Assembly (NCBI GenBank): GCA_009780575.1
Contig: WQZU01000005.1
Coordinates: 1 to 58,106, forward strand
DNA: 58,106 nucleotides
From: Candidatus Methanomicula labiotermitis
Lineage (GTDB): Archaea; Thermoplasmatota; Thermoplasmata; Methanomassiliicoccales; Methanomethylophilaceae
Direction of reading: 5' to 3'
Shown here: in pieces, positions 6,967 through 15,431 of the stretch
How positions within the stretch are numbered: position 1 is the stretch's first letter
How the letters are laid out: every line of letters starts with the position of its first letter
Position numbers and translations under genes: made by a program
The notes under the pieces: generated by a model
What the model was told of the DNA's origin: nothing
Database searches by the model: none
The model's input: the letters and a program-made list of their open reading frames with translations, nothing else

Positions 6967-8642
6967 TTCGTTTTGTGGCGTATCTTTACCGCGATACTCC
7001 TTCTCAGTTCTTCCATCTCCTTACCTGACATCGCGGCAACGCCGATCGCTTTCAGACAACCGTTCGAAGTCACCGCGACCTCATCTCCAAGTCTTATGGA
7101 ATGATCCGCTTTCACAACACCGACCGCGAACAGGTTGCCTTTCATTTCGAAGTCAAGCATCTCCACGATGTTCCTGTTCATCTTCACCAGACGTTCGGCG
7201 CCTTCCAGCGTAAGGGATACCATGCCTCTCTCGGGCGTAAGCATCCCCAGCTGCTGTTTTCCGGAATTCATCTTCCAGTACGGGAATTTTCCTGTAACGT
7301 CAGAATTTTCCATCAATGCGTCGGCAACATCTCTTCCGAATTGGAATCTTAGCACAGAACGGAGGTTTTCACGTCTGTCCTCGTGGTATCCGCATCTTTC
7401 CATTCCGGCGGATGCATCGCGAACCGCAGATTCCAGATTTTTCAAAGATATCGATGACACGGGATCGCCCGTGCAGGTCTCGGTCATGTCGGTAAGTCCG
7501 CGTATCAGTTCCGTTGTATCGCCGAGATGCGATATCACATGATCATAACCGAACTCAAGAAGTTTTTTCAGCATGCGTCGTATGATCTCCTTCTCCTGGC
7601 ATTTCCACTCGCCGGTCACCGGTATGTCGTAAGAGGATGCAGGGAAGAACACGTCCAGCTCTCTGGGAACAATGCCCAAAGGGGAAGTGACGATGACCTC
7701 ATGCACAAGAACGTCATGATCTCCTGTGCGTATCGCATCACCGAATGCGCGGTGTGTCTTCGAAGTGTGATAAGGCTTTTTCGCAGAACACGGAAGCAGA
7801 ACGAGGATCCTTTTATGCGCGGGAGGTTCGTAACGTTCATCGAGCACCCGTCTGAAGCGTTCTGCCTCAGGTCTTAAGAGCGACTGCGTTGTGTTACAGG
7901 AGAAACGCGGGCCCACGGTGCCGCACATCTCCTCCTGATATTCGTATCCCATACGATCGAATACCCTGAGTGCGGCCACCAGTGACGGCGATGAAACACG
8001 CTGATCGACAAGTTCGCGAAGCCTTCCCGCTTCCGTGAAGATCACGACCTTGGAACATTCATTGCGGATCTCAAGACAATTGTTTTCTGAGACATCCCCT
8101 CCGATGAAGACCTCTCCTTCCGGAATGTACAGCATACCCGATCTTCCGGCAGATACGGGAAACGAATCGTCAAAGAGGTCGACGCCCATATACGCAAGCA
8201 GCGGGATGTTCGAAGGGTCGGCGATACCGGGAGCGTAAAGAAGGACGTTGTGGCCGATCATATTCCTTATACGGATGATCGTATCTACCATCTTCCTCGG
8301 ATCCTTTCTAAGTTCGAATGCGTTTGATATTACTACCAATTCAGTGTTCTCCGGAATCTCAATATTTTCGAACGGAACTCTCAAAATACATACGCCGTTG
8401 TCATTCACCGGTTCATTGCGGATATCCGATGAGACCGCCGTTCTGAGTTTGCGGTCCATCTCAAACCGGTCGTCGCCTATGACAAGCGTCCTTCTTCCGT
8501 TGCTTACGGACACAAAGACATCTTCCCCGTCCGCCGGCGGATCGTCGGTAACCTTCAGTACGGCCGGAGTCCTTATCGTAACGTTCTTCGCTTTGAATTC
8601 ACAAATCCTTCCTCTCTGCGAGCGGGCAAGAACTTCCAGCAT
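6963..8642 (-). CDS. arcS: Archaeosine synthase ArcS (TgtA2)
   Basis: Converts preQ0 at position 15 of archaeal tRNA toward archaeosine. The 559-residue protein has a degenerate tRNA-guanine transglycosylase-like N-terminal half. The ArcS-specific block PCSAKKPYHTSKTH follows at about residues 284-297, where the PC-X3-KPY-X2-S-X2-H pattern marks the lysine-adding enzyme. A C-terminal PUA domain (about 480-559, starting around SIRLGDEVAV) binds tRNA. The transglycosylase catalytic residues are not evident, as expected for ArcS rather than TgtA. The ATG at 8642 starts the gene. It is the first gene of an operon with the G10 methyltransferase, and its TGA overlaps the next start. Confidence 0.92.
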   Translation of the reverse strand: MLEVLARSQRGRICEFKAKNVTIRTPAVLKVTDDPPADGEDVFVSVSNGRRTLVIGDDRFEMDRKLRTAVSSDIRNEPVNDNGVCILRVPFENIEIPENTELVVISNAFELRKDPRKMVDTIIRIRNMIGHNVLLYAPGIADPSNIPLLAYMGVDLFDDSFPVSAGRSGMLYIPEGEVFIGGDVSENNCLEIRNECSKVVIFTEAGRLRELVDQRVSSPSLVAALRVFDRMGYEYQEEMCGTVGPRFSCNTTQSLLRPEAERFRRVLDERYEPPAHKRILVLLPCSAKKPYHTSKTHRAFGDAIRTGDHDVLVHEVIVTSPLGIVPRELDVFFPASSYDIPVTGEWKCQEKEIIRRMLKKLLEFGYDHVISHLGDTTELIRGLTDMTETCTGDPVSSISLKNLESAVRDASAGMERCGYHEDRRENLRSVLRFQFGRDVADALMENSDVTGKFPYWKMNSGKQQLGMLTPERGMVSLTLEGAERLVKMNRNIVEMLDFEMKGNLFAVGVVKADHSIRLGDEVAVTSNGCLKAIGVAAMSGKEMEELRRSIAVKIRHKTK

Positions 8643-8825
8643 GAATGTCGCAACATCCTTTCACTAATTAATGTTGCTGCGCTTCGGAACCGTGTTATCA
8701 ATCATGATCCTTCCATGAAAAAAGCGAGAACCGTATTTGTTTCAGTCTCGTCCGCAACGTCTGAATGATAATTCAATATCCGCGAATCCGATGGCTACAA
8801 TAAAGAGATAAAAGAAGTGATTCCA

Positions 8826-9041
8826 ATGACAGTATCACCTGAATCTTACAGACCATCAAATGAAAGTAATGCTCAGATATGCCGAGATCAGCAACATGAC
8901 AATGGAAAAACTCATGGAAGACATAATAGAAAGGATAGAAGATGAGCTTGATGCCAGCTTGGAGACGAGGCATACGAAAGATATCCGGAAGATCCCAAAG
9001 AAACATCCCATTAGGACGTCATGAAGGAGTTCGGACTGTAA
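8826..9041 (+). pseudogene. Decayed RelB/DUF6290-like antitoxin gene
   Basis: Reading across frames restores an antitoxin-like protein: MTVSPE in one frame, then LTDHQMKVMLRYAE and ERIEDELDAS in the next, then GDEAYERYPEDPKE, then VMKEFGL before a TAA. The RYAE...M...L..DIIERIEDE pattern and the DEAYE...PKE...VMKE(F/L)GL tail match RelB/DUF6290-type antitoxins. The gene is broken by a 1-nt shift near 8844, a second shift near 8957-8960 and a TAG at 9010-9012 where GAG (Glu) would be expected. No toxin gene follows; pyrB begins 50 nt later. It is most simply a remnant of a lost toxin-antitoxin module. Confidence 0.7.
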
Positions 9042-9091
9042 ATGATCTGCCGAACAAAGAGATTAAATCTATCACATCGCTATGGATATGC

Positions 9092-10024
9092 ATGAACTTT
9101 TACGATAAGGACATAGTATCCATCAGGGACCTTGACAGGAAGCAGATCGAGGAGATACTGAAAGTATCGGAAAAGATGGTGCCTTACGCCAAAGGCGAGA
9201 AAAGGGCGAAGGTCCTTGAAGGAAAGATCCTGGGAAATCTTTTCTTCGAACCGTCCACACGTACAAGGTTATCATTCGAGAGCGCCGCTCACAGACTCGG
9301 CGTTGATGTGATAGACGTCTCGGAGATGTCAATGACCGCCATCTCAAAAGGAGAGACGTTAGCGGACACGATAAGGATGGTGGACGCATACTGCGATCTC
9401 ATTGTTCTTAGGCATCCGCACGAAGGCGCTGCAAGACTCGCCGCAAAGTTCTCCGACAATCCGGTGATAAACGCGGGCGACGGCGCCGGTTCGCATCCGA
9501 CGCAGACACTGCTCGATCTTTTCACGATAAAAAGGGCGAAGAAACGCATTGACGGTCTGAACATAGTCATCGTCGGCGATCTGAAGTACGGGCGCACCGT
9601 GCACTCGCTGGTGGACGCGCTTACTTTGTTCGGCGCGAACCTGACGTTCGTTGCTCCCGAGACGCTTCAGATGCCCGATGATAACATAAAACACATAACG
9701 GAGAAAGGTTCCAAACCGAAACTTACGGACAGACTCGAGGACGCGATACCGAATGCTGACGTCCTTTATGTTACCCGGATACAGAAGGAAAGGTTCCCCG
9801 ATCCGTCGGAATACAACAAGGTGGCGGGGATGTACCGCATAGACAACGCAATGCTCAGAGAGGCGAAGAAAGATCTCGTCGTCCTGCATCCGCTGCCGAG
9901 GATCGATGAGATCGCTCCGGAGGTTGATGACACGTCCCATGCGAAATACTTCGAACAGGCGTTCAACGGCATACCGGTCAGGATGGCATTGCTTTACATG
10001 ATACTCGGAGGTGAGGGACTGTGA
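9092..10024 (+). CDS. pyrB: Aspartate carbamoyltransferase, catalytic subunit
   Basis: Joins carbamoyl phosphate and aspartate, the committed step of pyrimidine synthesis. The 310-residue protein has the carbamoyl phosphate-binding motif STRTR at residues 55-59, HPTQTLLDL, the aspartate-loop region and the C-terminal HPLPR motif. I chose the ATG at 9092: it gives the standard length and N-terminus (MNFYDKDIVSI), and a TATA-like GATTAAATC lies about 26 nt upstream, implying a leaderless mRNA. The open frame upstream runs through the antitoxin remnant and is not part of the gene. It is followed by pyrI with a 4-nt overlap, the usual arrangement for the class B holoenzyme. Confidence 0.96.
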   Translation: MNFYDKDIVSIRDLDRKQIEEILKVSEKMVPYAKGEKRAKVLEGKILGNLFFEPSTRTRLSFESAAHRLGVDVIDVSEMSMTAISKGETLADTIRMVDAYCDLIVLRHPHEGAARLAAKFSDNPVINAGDGAGSHPTQTLLDLFTIKRAKKRIDGLNIVIVGDLKYGRTVHSLVDALTLFGANLTFVAPETLQMPDDNIKHITEKGSKPKLTDRLEDAIPNADVLYVTRIQKERFPDPSEYNKVAGMYRIDNAMLREAKKDLVVLHPLPRIDEIAPEVDDTSHAKYFEQAFNGIPVRMALLYMILGGEGL

Positions 10025-10488
10025 TAGAGATCAAGGTGGCACCGATAAGGAACGGAACGGTCATAGATCATATAACCGCCGGACAGGCGCTGAACGTCCT
10101 GAAGATATTGGGCGTGAACGAATATAACATCGATTCCACGATAAGCGTCCTGATACGCGTGCCGTCGAAGAAGGACGATGTCGGAGGATGGAAGGATGTT
10201 GTCAAAGTGGAGGACCGCGAACTCGATCCGAAGACGGTTGACAAGATCGCGCTGATAGCTCCTTGCGCCACAATAGTGATAATAAGGGATTATTCCGTGG
10301 CGGAGAAGAAAAGAGTGAACCTCGCGCCCGCGGTATCGGGACTGGTAAGATGCAGTAATCCGAACTGCATAACGAACAAGAACGAACCCGTTGATCCTGA
10401 ATTCGACGTGATCTCAAAGGAACCGCCGACGCTCAGGTGCAAATACTGTGATCGTACCTTGTCAAAGATATCCGAAAACCTGATATGA
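10021..10488 (+). CDS. pyrI: Aspartate carbamoyltransferase, regulatory subunit
   Basis: The allosteric subunit that binds CTP/ATP and controls PyrB. The 155-residue protein has an N-terminal nucleotide-binding domain (about residues 1-95) and a C-terminal zinc domain whose four Cys are visible as CSNPNC and CKYC. The start is a GTG overlapping the TGA of pyrB (GTGA), giving MIEIKVAPIRNGTVIDHI, the family N-terminus. It is in an operon with pyrB and probably with the two following genes, given gaps of a few nt. Confidence 0.96.
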   Translation: MIEIKVAPIRNGTVIDHITAGQALNVLKILGVNEYNIDSTISVLIRVPSKKDDVGGWKDVVKVEDRELDPKTVDKIALIAPCATIVIIRDYSVAEKKRVNLAPAVSGLVRCSNPNCITNKNEPVDPEFDVISKEPPTLRCKYCDRTLSKISENLI

Positions 10489-10492
10489 TACA

Positions 10493-11023
10493 ATGCGTCT
10501 GATAATCGTCACAGGTATGCCCGGTGCGGGTAAAGAAGAGTTTCTGAAGGTCGCCGAGGAAATGGGAATACCGTTCCTGAGGATGGGGGACATCGTCAGG
10601 GAAACGTATCATTCACGCGATCCGCCGTGTGATGTCAGTATCGGAGAATTCGCTGAAGCGGAACGCAGGAAGCACGGATACGACATATGGGCGAAAAGAT
10701 CGACCGAGAGGATGAAACACAACTTATTCCTTGTGGACGGCTGCAGAAGCGCGGACGAAGTGAAAGCCTTCCGGCCGCTGGCGGATGAGGTGACGGTCGT
10801 GGCGATCCACTCGTCCACCGGCGCAAGATATGAAAGGCTGGTGAAACGCAAAAGGGACGATGCACCGTCGAATATCAAAGAATTCGAAGAAAGGGACGAA
10901 CGTGAGATGGGATGGGGACTTGCCAAGATAATAGCTCTTGCCGACATCACCGTTCCCAATGAATCCTCACTTGAGGAGTTCCGCGCACTGTCGAAGTCTG
11001 TGCTGGAAAGGTTAAGGAAATGA
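10493..11023 (+). CDS. UPF0200-type nucleotide kinase-like P-loop protein
   Basis: A 176-residue P-loop protein of the archaeal UPF0200 group, related to adenylate and dephospho-CoA kinases. The P-loop is TGMPGAGKEEF at residues 7-17, where the usual Thr/Ser after GK is replaced by Glu, which is seen in this group. A RMGDIVRE segment follows, then an acidic DGCRSADEV region matching the core of the kinase fold. The substrate is not known from sequence. It begins 5 nt after pyrI and its TGA overlaps the next ATG, so it is in the pyrBI operon. A link to nucleotide metabolism is plausible but inferred. Confidence 0.85.
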   Translation: MRLIIVTGMPGAGKEEFLKVAEEMGIPFLRMGDIVRETYHSRDPPCDVSIGEFAEAERRKHGYDIWAKRSTERMKHNLFLVDGCRSADEVKAFRPLADEVTVVAIHSSTGARYERLVKRKRDDAPSNIKEFEERDEREMGWGLAKIIALADITVPNESSLEEFRALSKSVLERLRK

Positions 11024-11283
11024 GATATTCGATCACGAGACTGTGCGGCGGTAAAGCTCTGATGACAACTCCGAAGGAGTTTTTCGAGATAGACATGGAA
11101 AAAGCGGCCCGTACGCTCTCCGATAAAGGGGAGATCGCAATGTTTGACGATATGATGCTTGTGATGTCCTGGAATGGAATGGAAGTTACGATATATTCTC
11201 AAGGGAAGATAATGTTCCATCCCCTTGACGACAGGAATGACGCGATATCGTATGCGAACGAAATACTGAAGATGCTTATCTGA
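11020..11283 (+). CDS. Small conserved-type protein of unknown function
   Basis: An 87-residue protein that I do not recognise. It overlaps the preceding kinase-like gene by ATGA, so it is probably translationally coupled and real. The composition is that of a small mixed alpha/beta protein: a short N-terminal strand (RYSITRL), an acidic helix, then paired hydrophobic strands (MMLVMSW, VTIYSQGKIMFHPL) and a C-terminal helix. The strand pattern with the FHPL turn recalls small archaeal proteins found next to nucleotide kinases, but I cannot name a family. No signal peptide or metal motif is visible. Confidence 0.7.
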   Translation: MRYSITRLCGGKALMTTPKEFFEIDMEKAARTLSDKGEIAMFDDMMLVMSWNGMEVTIYSQGKIMFHPLDDRNDAISYANEILKMLI

Positions 11284-11397
11284 TCTTTCGGTTAAGTCCA
11301 TGGTATCATGAAGCGTTCGAAAGATATGCGAAGCTTCCGCGCATCACAGGTTAAAGAGCGACCAGTAAATATATCACATAGCACTTAGGGAAATCAG

Positions 11398-12126
11398 ATG
11401 GAGCTATCAGAACTTCTGTTCATAGTGATAATGGCAGGGTTACTGTCGATCCTGGCACAGTATTACGGTCTTCTTACGTTCGACGGAGCGGTCGCTTCGC
11501 TGACAGTGGGATTGATAATAGGTCTTTTCGGTTCCGCCGACTGGCTGCTCGTTCTGATAATATTCACAACGCTTGGCTTCGCCGCTACGTTAATGGGTCT
11601 GGCCAAAAAGAAAAAAAGCGGATTACAGGAAGGTCTTTTCGGAGAAAGGAGATACAAGAACGTGATAGCCGTGGGTGTCACGCCATGTATATTTGCGGTT
11701 CTCGCCTTCCTCCTGGGAGAGGAATATTACACTATGATGTCGGTTGCGTATATATCTTCAATAACCGTTGCCGCCGCCGACACAATCGCAAGCGAGGTCG
11801 GCATCAGAGATAAGAAGGTTTGGCTGTTCACCACTCTCGAAAGGGTCGAACCGGGGACAGACGGAGGGATCTCCGTTCTCGGAACGCTGCTGGCACTGGG
11901 GGCGGCGACGCTTACCGCCGCTATAGGATGGGCGCTGATATTCGGTTTAACACTTGAAATCCTCTTCATCGTTCCGATCGCCGCCGGCATGGTCGGATGC
12001 TTCATAGACAGCCTGTTCGGCGCAACGCTCGAGAAGAGAGGATATATGTCAAAATACAGCAACAACGCGGTATCGGCAATGCTGGGTTCCCTCTTTGCGA
12101 TAGCGGTGTACATACAATTCTTCTGA
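11398..12126 (+). CDS. DUF92 integral membrane protein
   Basis: A 242-residue polytopic membrane protein of the DUF92/TMEM19 family. About six hydrophobic segments are spread across the length. Characteristic polar motifs are FTTLGFAATLMG near the N-terminal third, AADTIASEVG near residue 123, and PGTDGGIS near residue 152, followed by a GSLF-type C-terminus. Plant relatives phosphorylate phytyl-phosphate using CTP, so a prenyl-phosphate kinase role in archaeal lipid metabolism is possible but unproven here. The gene stands alone; a TATA-like GTAAATATAT lies about 28 nt upstream of the ATG. It converges on the por operon. Confidence 0.88.
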   Translation: MELSELLFIVIMAGLLSILAQYYGLLTFDGAVASLTVGLIIGLFGSADWLLVLIIFTTLGFAATLMGLAKKKKSGLQEGLFGERRYKNVIAVGVTPCIFAVLAFLLGEEYYTMMSVAYISSITVAAADTIASEVGIRDKKVWLFTTLERVEPGTDGGISVLGTLLALGAATLTAAIGWALIFGLTLEILFIVPIAAGMVGCFIDSLFGATLEKRGYMSKYSNNAVSAMLGSLFAIAVYIQFF

Positions 12127-12169
12127 ATGCATAAACAAAATAACAACGAACGCTGAATTAAGAGATAAA

Positions 12170-12204
12170 AGGAAAAATAAAAAAGAATGGGGGAAACCCC
12201 ATTC
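12170..12204 (-). terminator. Intrinsic terminator of the por operon, overlapping the porB stop codon
   Basis: A perfect 8-bp stem (12185-12192 with 12197-12204) and a 4-nt loop are followed on the minus strand by a U-rich stretch (12184 down to about 12173). The right arm of the stem includes the last bases of porB, so the hairpin forms at the stop codon itself. Confidence 0.75.
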
Positions 12205-13147
12205 AAAGTTTAGCGAGCTTCTTGAGCCTTTCCCACTTCTTGTCTACGTCCGCCTGTGCGCCCTTGATGACCTTGGCCCACTTGTCGTCCATCAGGTGTC
12301 TGAATCTTCCCTGTGACTTGAACCAGTCCATGATCGGCTTCTTCTCAAGCTTGCCTTCGGCGATCCTGAGGCTCTCTCCCGTCAACTCGTAATTTCCGTC
12401 GACGACCTCGTACAACGGCCATACGCATGTCTCAACCGCAAGCTGTCCGAGGATCATGGAGTCTTCCGCTTCGGTCCTCCATCCTCTCGGGCACGGGCAT
12501 ATGGCGTTAATGAACGACGGTCCGTCCACGTCATAGGCCTTCTTGAACTTGGTTATGATATCCTTCCAGTTGTGGGGAGATACCTGAGCAACATACGGTA
12601 TGTGGTGGCTTGCCACGATCTGGGTCATGTCCTTCGGGTATCCCTGTTTTCCGGGTATGATGTCACCCGCGGGCGTTGTGGATGTTGCTGCGCCTATTCC
12701 GGTTGAGGCCGATCTCTGAATACCGGTGTTCATGTACGCCTCGTTGTTCATACAAAGGTACACGAACCTGTGTCCGCGCTCGAGAGCGCCTGAGAGCGCC
12801 TGGAATCCTATGTCGTAGGTTCCGCCGTCTCCTCCTATCGCAAGGAAGTTCATCTCGTCTTTGATCTTGCCCCTTCTCCTCAGCGCATTGTATGCTGCCT
12901 CGGTTCCTGCGGCCGTCGCGGCGACGTTTCCGAACGCGGTGTGTATCCACGGTACGTTCCATGCGGTGTACGGATATATTGTCGTTGACACTTCGAAACA
13001 TCCGGTTGCGGTGGACACCACGACCGGTTTGTCCGTGGCCATCAGCGCCTGACGTACGACCGTACCCTCGGCGCACCCGCCGCAAAGTCTGTGACCTGCG
13101 GTCATCTTCGTCGGCGTCTTTGCCAGTTCCTTCAATGATATGGTCAT
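12203..13147 (-). CDS. porB: Pyruvate:ferredoxin oxidoreductase, beta subunit
   Basis: The thiamine-diphosphate-binding subunit of the enzyme that interconverts acetyl-CoA plus CO2 and pyruvate. The 314-residue protein shows the N-terminal CGGC cluster motif (residues 22-25), the ThDP/Mg motif GGDGGTYDIG near 108-117 and the following N-containing CMNNEAYMNTG. A later ICPCPRGW carries further cluster cysteines. It is the last gene of porG-porD-porA-porB; its ATG overlaps the TGA of porA. In a methanogen growing on methyl compounds this enzyme is mainly anabolic, feeding pyruvate to PpsA encoded just beyond the operon. Confidence 0.96.
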   Translation of the reverse strand: MTISLKELAKTPTKMTAGHRLCGGCAEGTVVRQALMATDKPVVVSTATGCFEVSTTIYPYTAWNVPWIHTAFGNVAATAAGTEAAYNALRRRGKIKDEMNFLAIGGDGGTYDIGFQALSGALERGHRFVYLCMNNEAYMNTGIQRSASTGIGAATSTTPAGDIIPGKQGYPKDMTQIVASHHIPYVAQVSPHNWKDIITKFKKAYDVDGPSFINAICPCPRGWRTEAEDSMILGQLAVETCVWPLYEVVDGNYELTGESLRIAEGKLEKKPIMDWFKSQGRFRHLMDDKWAKVIKGAQADVDKKWERLKKLAKL

Positions 13148-14310
13148 AACTTCACCCCCAAGTGGTTGACTTTCTTCGACTTGTTGCCGATCATGTCGTT
13201 GTACACGGACTCAAGGTCGCTGACCTTCACGTCGCGTCCTCCGAGACCGTATATGTAGCTGTACATCTTCGGCATCTCTTTCAATGATGTTGCTGACGTA
13301 ACGACATCCTCGTAAAGCGGTGAGTATGAACCGAAGGTCATGAACCTGTCAAGGACAGCTATGCCTTTCTTACCTTCCACTGCTTTTGCGATGTCGTCTA
13401 TCGGCAGCGGCCTGTACAGACGGGGCATCATGGCGCCCACTTTCTTTCCCTCGGCGCGAAGCTGGTCCACAGCGACCTTTATCGTGCCGAATGTGGATCC
13501 GAGACAGACGGCGATGTAATCGGCGTCGTCGCACTTATATTTCTCAAGGGAATTGTACTTCCTGCCCGTGATCTTCGCAAAGTCCTTGAAGACGTCCTCC
13601 GCCACTTTTGCGGCGGCCTGTATCGCCTCCAGGATCTGGTATCTGTGTTCGTAGTACACATCGCTGAGATCCATGGCGCCGTGCGTTACCGGGTTCTTCC
13701 AGTCAAGAAGGGGGTACACAGGGTCGTATTCTCCGACGAACGCCTTAACGTCCTTCGTCTCCATGGGTGTCATGCGCTCTATCGCGTGCGTCAGTATGAA
13801 ACCGTCAAGACAGAACATGACCGGTAACTGAACATCTTTGTGTTCCGCGATCCTCATCGAGATTATCGCGTTGTCATACGCTTCCTGGACGTTCTCCGAG
13901 AAGAGCATGACCCATCCGCTGTCCCTGGATGCCATCGCGTCACCGTGGTCGCAATGGATGTTGATCGGTGCGCTGAGCGCCCTGTTGGTGACGGCCATCG
14001 TGACCGGCATCCTGAGGCCCGCGGTTGTACCGAGCATCTCCCACATGTGTCCGAGACCTACCGCCGCCGTCGCGGTGACGGACCTGGCACCGGCCGATGC
14101 GGACGCTATGCACAGAGACAAAGCACTGTGCTCCGATTCCGTACATACGAATTCAGTGTTCACTTCGCCGTCCGCCACATACTCTGAGAAACGTTCGACG
14201 ATTATCGTCTGAGGTGTGATCGGGTATGCCGAGCAGACATCCGGATCGACCTGTTTCCACGCCAACGCTATGGCGTAATCACCGTTTATTGCAATATCCT
14301 TATGTTCCAT
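13144..14310 (-). CDS. porA: Pyruvate:ferredoxin oxidoreductase, alpha subunit
   Basis: The 388-residue alpha subunit carries the pyrimidine-binding part of the ThDP site and the pyruvate pocket. Typical features are GDYAIALAWKQ at the N-terminus, AYPITPQT (residues about 23-30), an E-S-E-HSA segment and the TATAAVGLGHM region. The ATG at 14310 follows AGGAG by 8 nt and gives the standard MEHKDIAINGD start; the frame extends upstream without a ribosome site. It sits between porD (5 nt gap) and porB (overlap). Confidence 0.95.
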   Translation of the reverse strand: MEHKDIAINGDYAIALAWKQVDPDVCSAYPITPQTIIVERFSEYVADGEVNTEFVCTESEHSALSLCIASASAGARSVTATAAVGLGHMWEMLGTTAGLRMPVTMAVTNRALSAPINIHCDHGDAMASRDSGWVMLFSENVQEAYDNAIISMRIAEHKDVQLPVMFCLDGFILTHAIERMTPMETKDVKAFVGEYDPVYPLLDWKNPVTHGAMDLSDVYYEHRYQILEAIQAAAKVAEDVFKDFAKITGRKYNSLEKYKCDDADYIAVCLGSTFGTIKVAVDQLRAEGKKVGAMMPRLYRPLPIDDIAKAVEGKKGIAVLDRFMTFGSYSPLYEDVVTSATSLKEMPKMYSYIYGLGGRDVKVSDLESVYNDMIGNKSKKVNHLGVKL

Positions 14311-14315
14311 TCGAC

Positions 14316-14573
14316 TCACTCCTGTATCATTGTTATTGCCTTCTTCGGGCAGTGCTTTGCACACAATCCGCAGCCTTTGCAGTGCGTCATCATGATACCG
14401 TTCATTTTGCCGTCCTTTACAAGGATCGTCTCATCGGGACAGTACATCCAGCACAGCATGCAGTGCGAGCACTTCTTATCATCATAGACGGGCCTGAACG
14501 ATCTCCAGTCTCCCGTCAGGAATTTCAATGCGCTTCCGGGCTCTATTACGCGCCCTCCGGGTACAAGCGACAT
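14316..14573 (-). CDS. porD: Pyruvate:ferredoxin oxidoreductase, delta (ferredoxin-like) subunit
   Basis: An 85-residue 2[4Fe-4S] protein that passes electrons from the catalytic subunits to ferredoxin. Two classic cluster motifs are visible: CSHCMLCWMYCP and CKGCGLCAKHCP. The ATG at 14573 follows GGAGG by about 10 nt; a GTG at 14579 is an alternative. Much longer open frame upstream is antisense-free shadow of porG and not coding. The gene starts immediately after porG and is followed closely by porA. Confidence 0.95.
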   Translation of the reverse strand: MSLVPGGRVIEPGSALKFLTGDWRSFRPVYDDKKCSHCMLCWMYCPDETILVKDGKMNGIMMTHCKGCGLCAKHCPKKAITMIQE

Positions 14574-14575
14574 GA

Positions 14576-15136
14576 TCACTGCACCTCCGTGTAAGCGCGC
14601 TTCAGTGCGGACAGGTTTTTCACGATCACGCTTTCCTGAAGTTTGTTCCCGAATTTCGCTCTTACCTGCTCTTCGAGTGTGTTGAACGAGACTATGCCCG
14701 ATACTTTCGTCACCGCTCCGAGCATCGACGTGTTCACCATCGGTCTTCCGACCTCTTCTGTGGATATCCTCGTAGCGTCGACCGCGTAGCATTTAGCATC
14801 GGTCTGCAGCGCTTCCTGCAGCTCCTTCGGAGTGCCGGCGTAGTTGCCCAGAACCACACTGTCTTTCTTAAGACCCGCGGTTATGGTCTTTATCTTACCT
14901 ACGAGCGTCGGATCCAGGATTATCACTATGTCGGGTGTATACACCTGACTGTGTATCCTTATGGGATCTGACGATATCCTTGTGAACGCCCTTATAGGCG
15001 CCCCCATTCTCTCCGGGCCGAACTCAGGGAACGCTTTTACGTATTTGCCTTCCCTTATCGCACTTGAGGCCAGGATCTCGTTAGCTGTGACGACTCCCTG
15101 ACCGCCACGGCCGTGCCAACATAATTCCATGTTCAT
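14576..15136 (-). CDS. porG: Pyruvate:ferredoxin oxidoreductase, gamma subunit
   Basis: A 186-residue subunit that completes the four-subunit enzyme. The N-terminal HGRGGQGVVTA motif and the FPEFGPERMGAPIRAF segment are diagnostic for the gamma domain. The ATG at 15136 (MNMELCWHG) is preceded by GAGGG at short distance; an ATG at 15130 would also fit. It is the promoter-proximal gene of the operon: a minus-strand TATA (AAAATATATG, about 15176-15167) lies just upstream. Beyond it is the divergent palindrome-rich region shared with ppsA. Confidence 0.94.
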   Translation of the reverse strand: MNMELCWHGRGGQGVVTANEILASSAIREGKYVKAFPEFGPERMGAPIRAFTRISSDPIRIHSQVYTPDIVIILDPTLVGKIKTITAGLKKDSVVLGNYAGTPKELQEALQTDAKCYAVDATRISTEEVGRPMVNTSMLGAVTKVSGIVSFNTLEEQVRAKFGNKLQESVIVKNLSALKRAYTEVQ

Positions 15137-15166
15137 TAGAACCCTCAGGGGTCCGAAGAGCGACAT

Positions 15167-15380
15167 ATATTTTAAATCTTCTGTAGTCTGTTCGAAAAAA
15201 TGATGATAATTAGATATTATTCTACGACAAACGTAGAAAAATACACCATATTGTACGATTTACGTAGCCAATATTATGAATGTCGAAATTATGTCAAAGC
15301 TGCGTAAAAACAGTGCAAAAATCGTGCAAAAATTTAGGACATCCTAAATATTTTTACCGTATTGTGAATAGTATTATATC
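15167..15380. promoter_or_regulatory. Divergent por/ppsA control region with three palindromes
   Basis: Two copies of one motif, T-N-TACGA-NNN-ACGTAG, form inverted repeats at 15221-15237 (TCTACG/CGTAGA) and 15254-15266 (TACG/CGTA), with centres 31 bp apart, close to three helical turns. A different palindrome, ATTTAGG-acat-CCTAAAT, is at 15332-15349. Between them GTGCAAAAATC occurs twice in tandem (15313-15333). TATA-like sequences serve por (15176-15167) and ppsA (15345-15357 or 15371-15379). The layout suggests at least two dimeric regulators controlling pyruvate/PEP synthesis; the regulators are unknown. Confidence 0.6.
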
Positions 15381-15407
15381 CTCGGCGAATGATTATTGAA
15401 CATACAG

Positions 15408-15431
15408 CCCTTGAGGCCTGTTTAACAAGGG
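15408..15431 (+). promoter_or_regulatory. Hairpin covering the ppsA ribosome-binding site
   Basis: CCCTTG (15408-15413) can pair with CAAGGG (15426-15431), and the second arm contains the AAGGG Shine-Dalgarno-like sequence 6 nt before the ppsA ATG. Forming the 6-bp stem would hide the ribosome site. A translational control role is inferred. Confidence 0.4.

Noticed and set aside
9010-9012. TAG as a pyrrolysine codon in the antitoxin gene
   Set aside because: Two frameshifts already disrupt the gene, and GAG (Glu) is the expected codon at that position.
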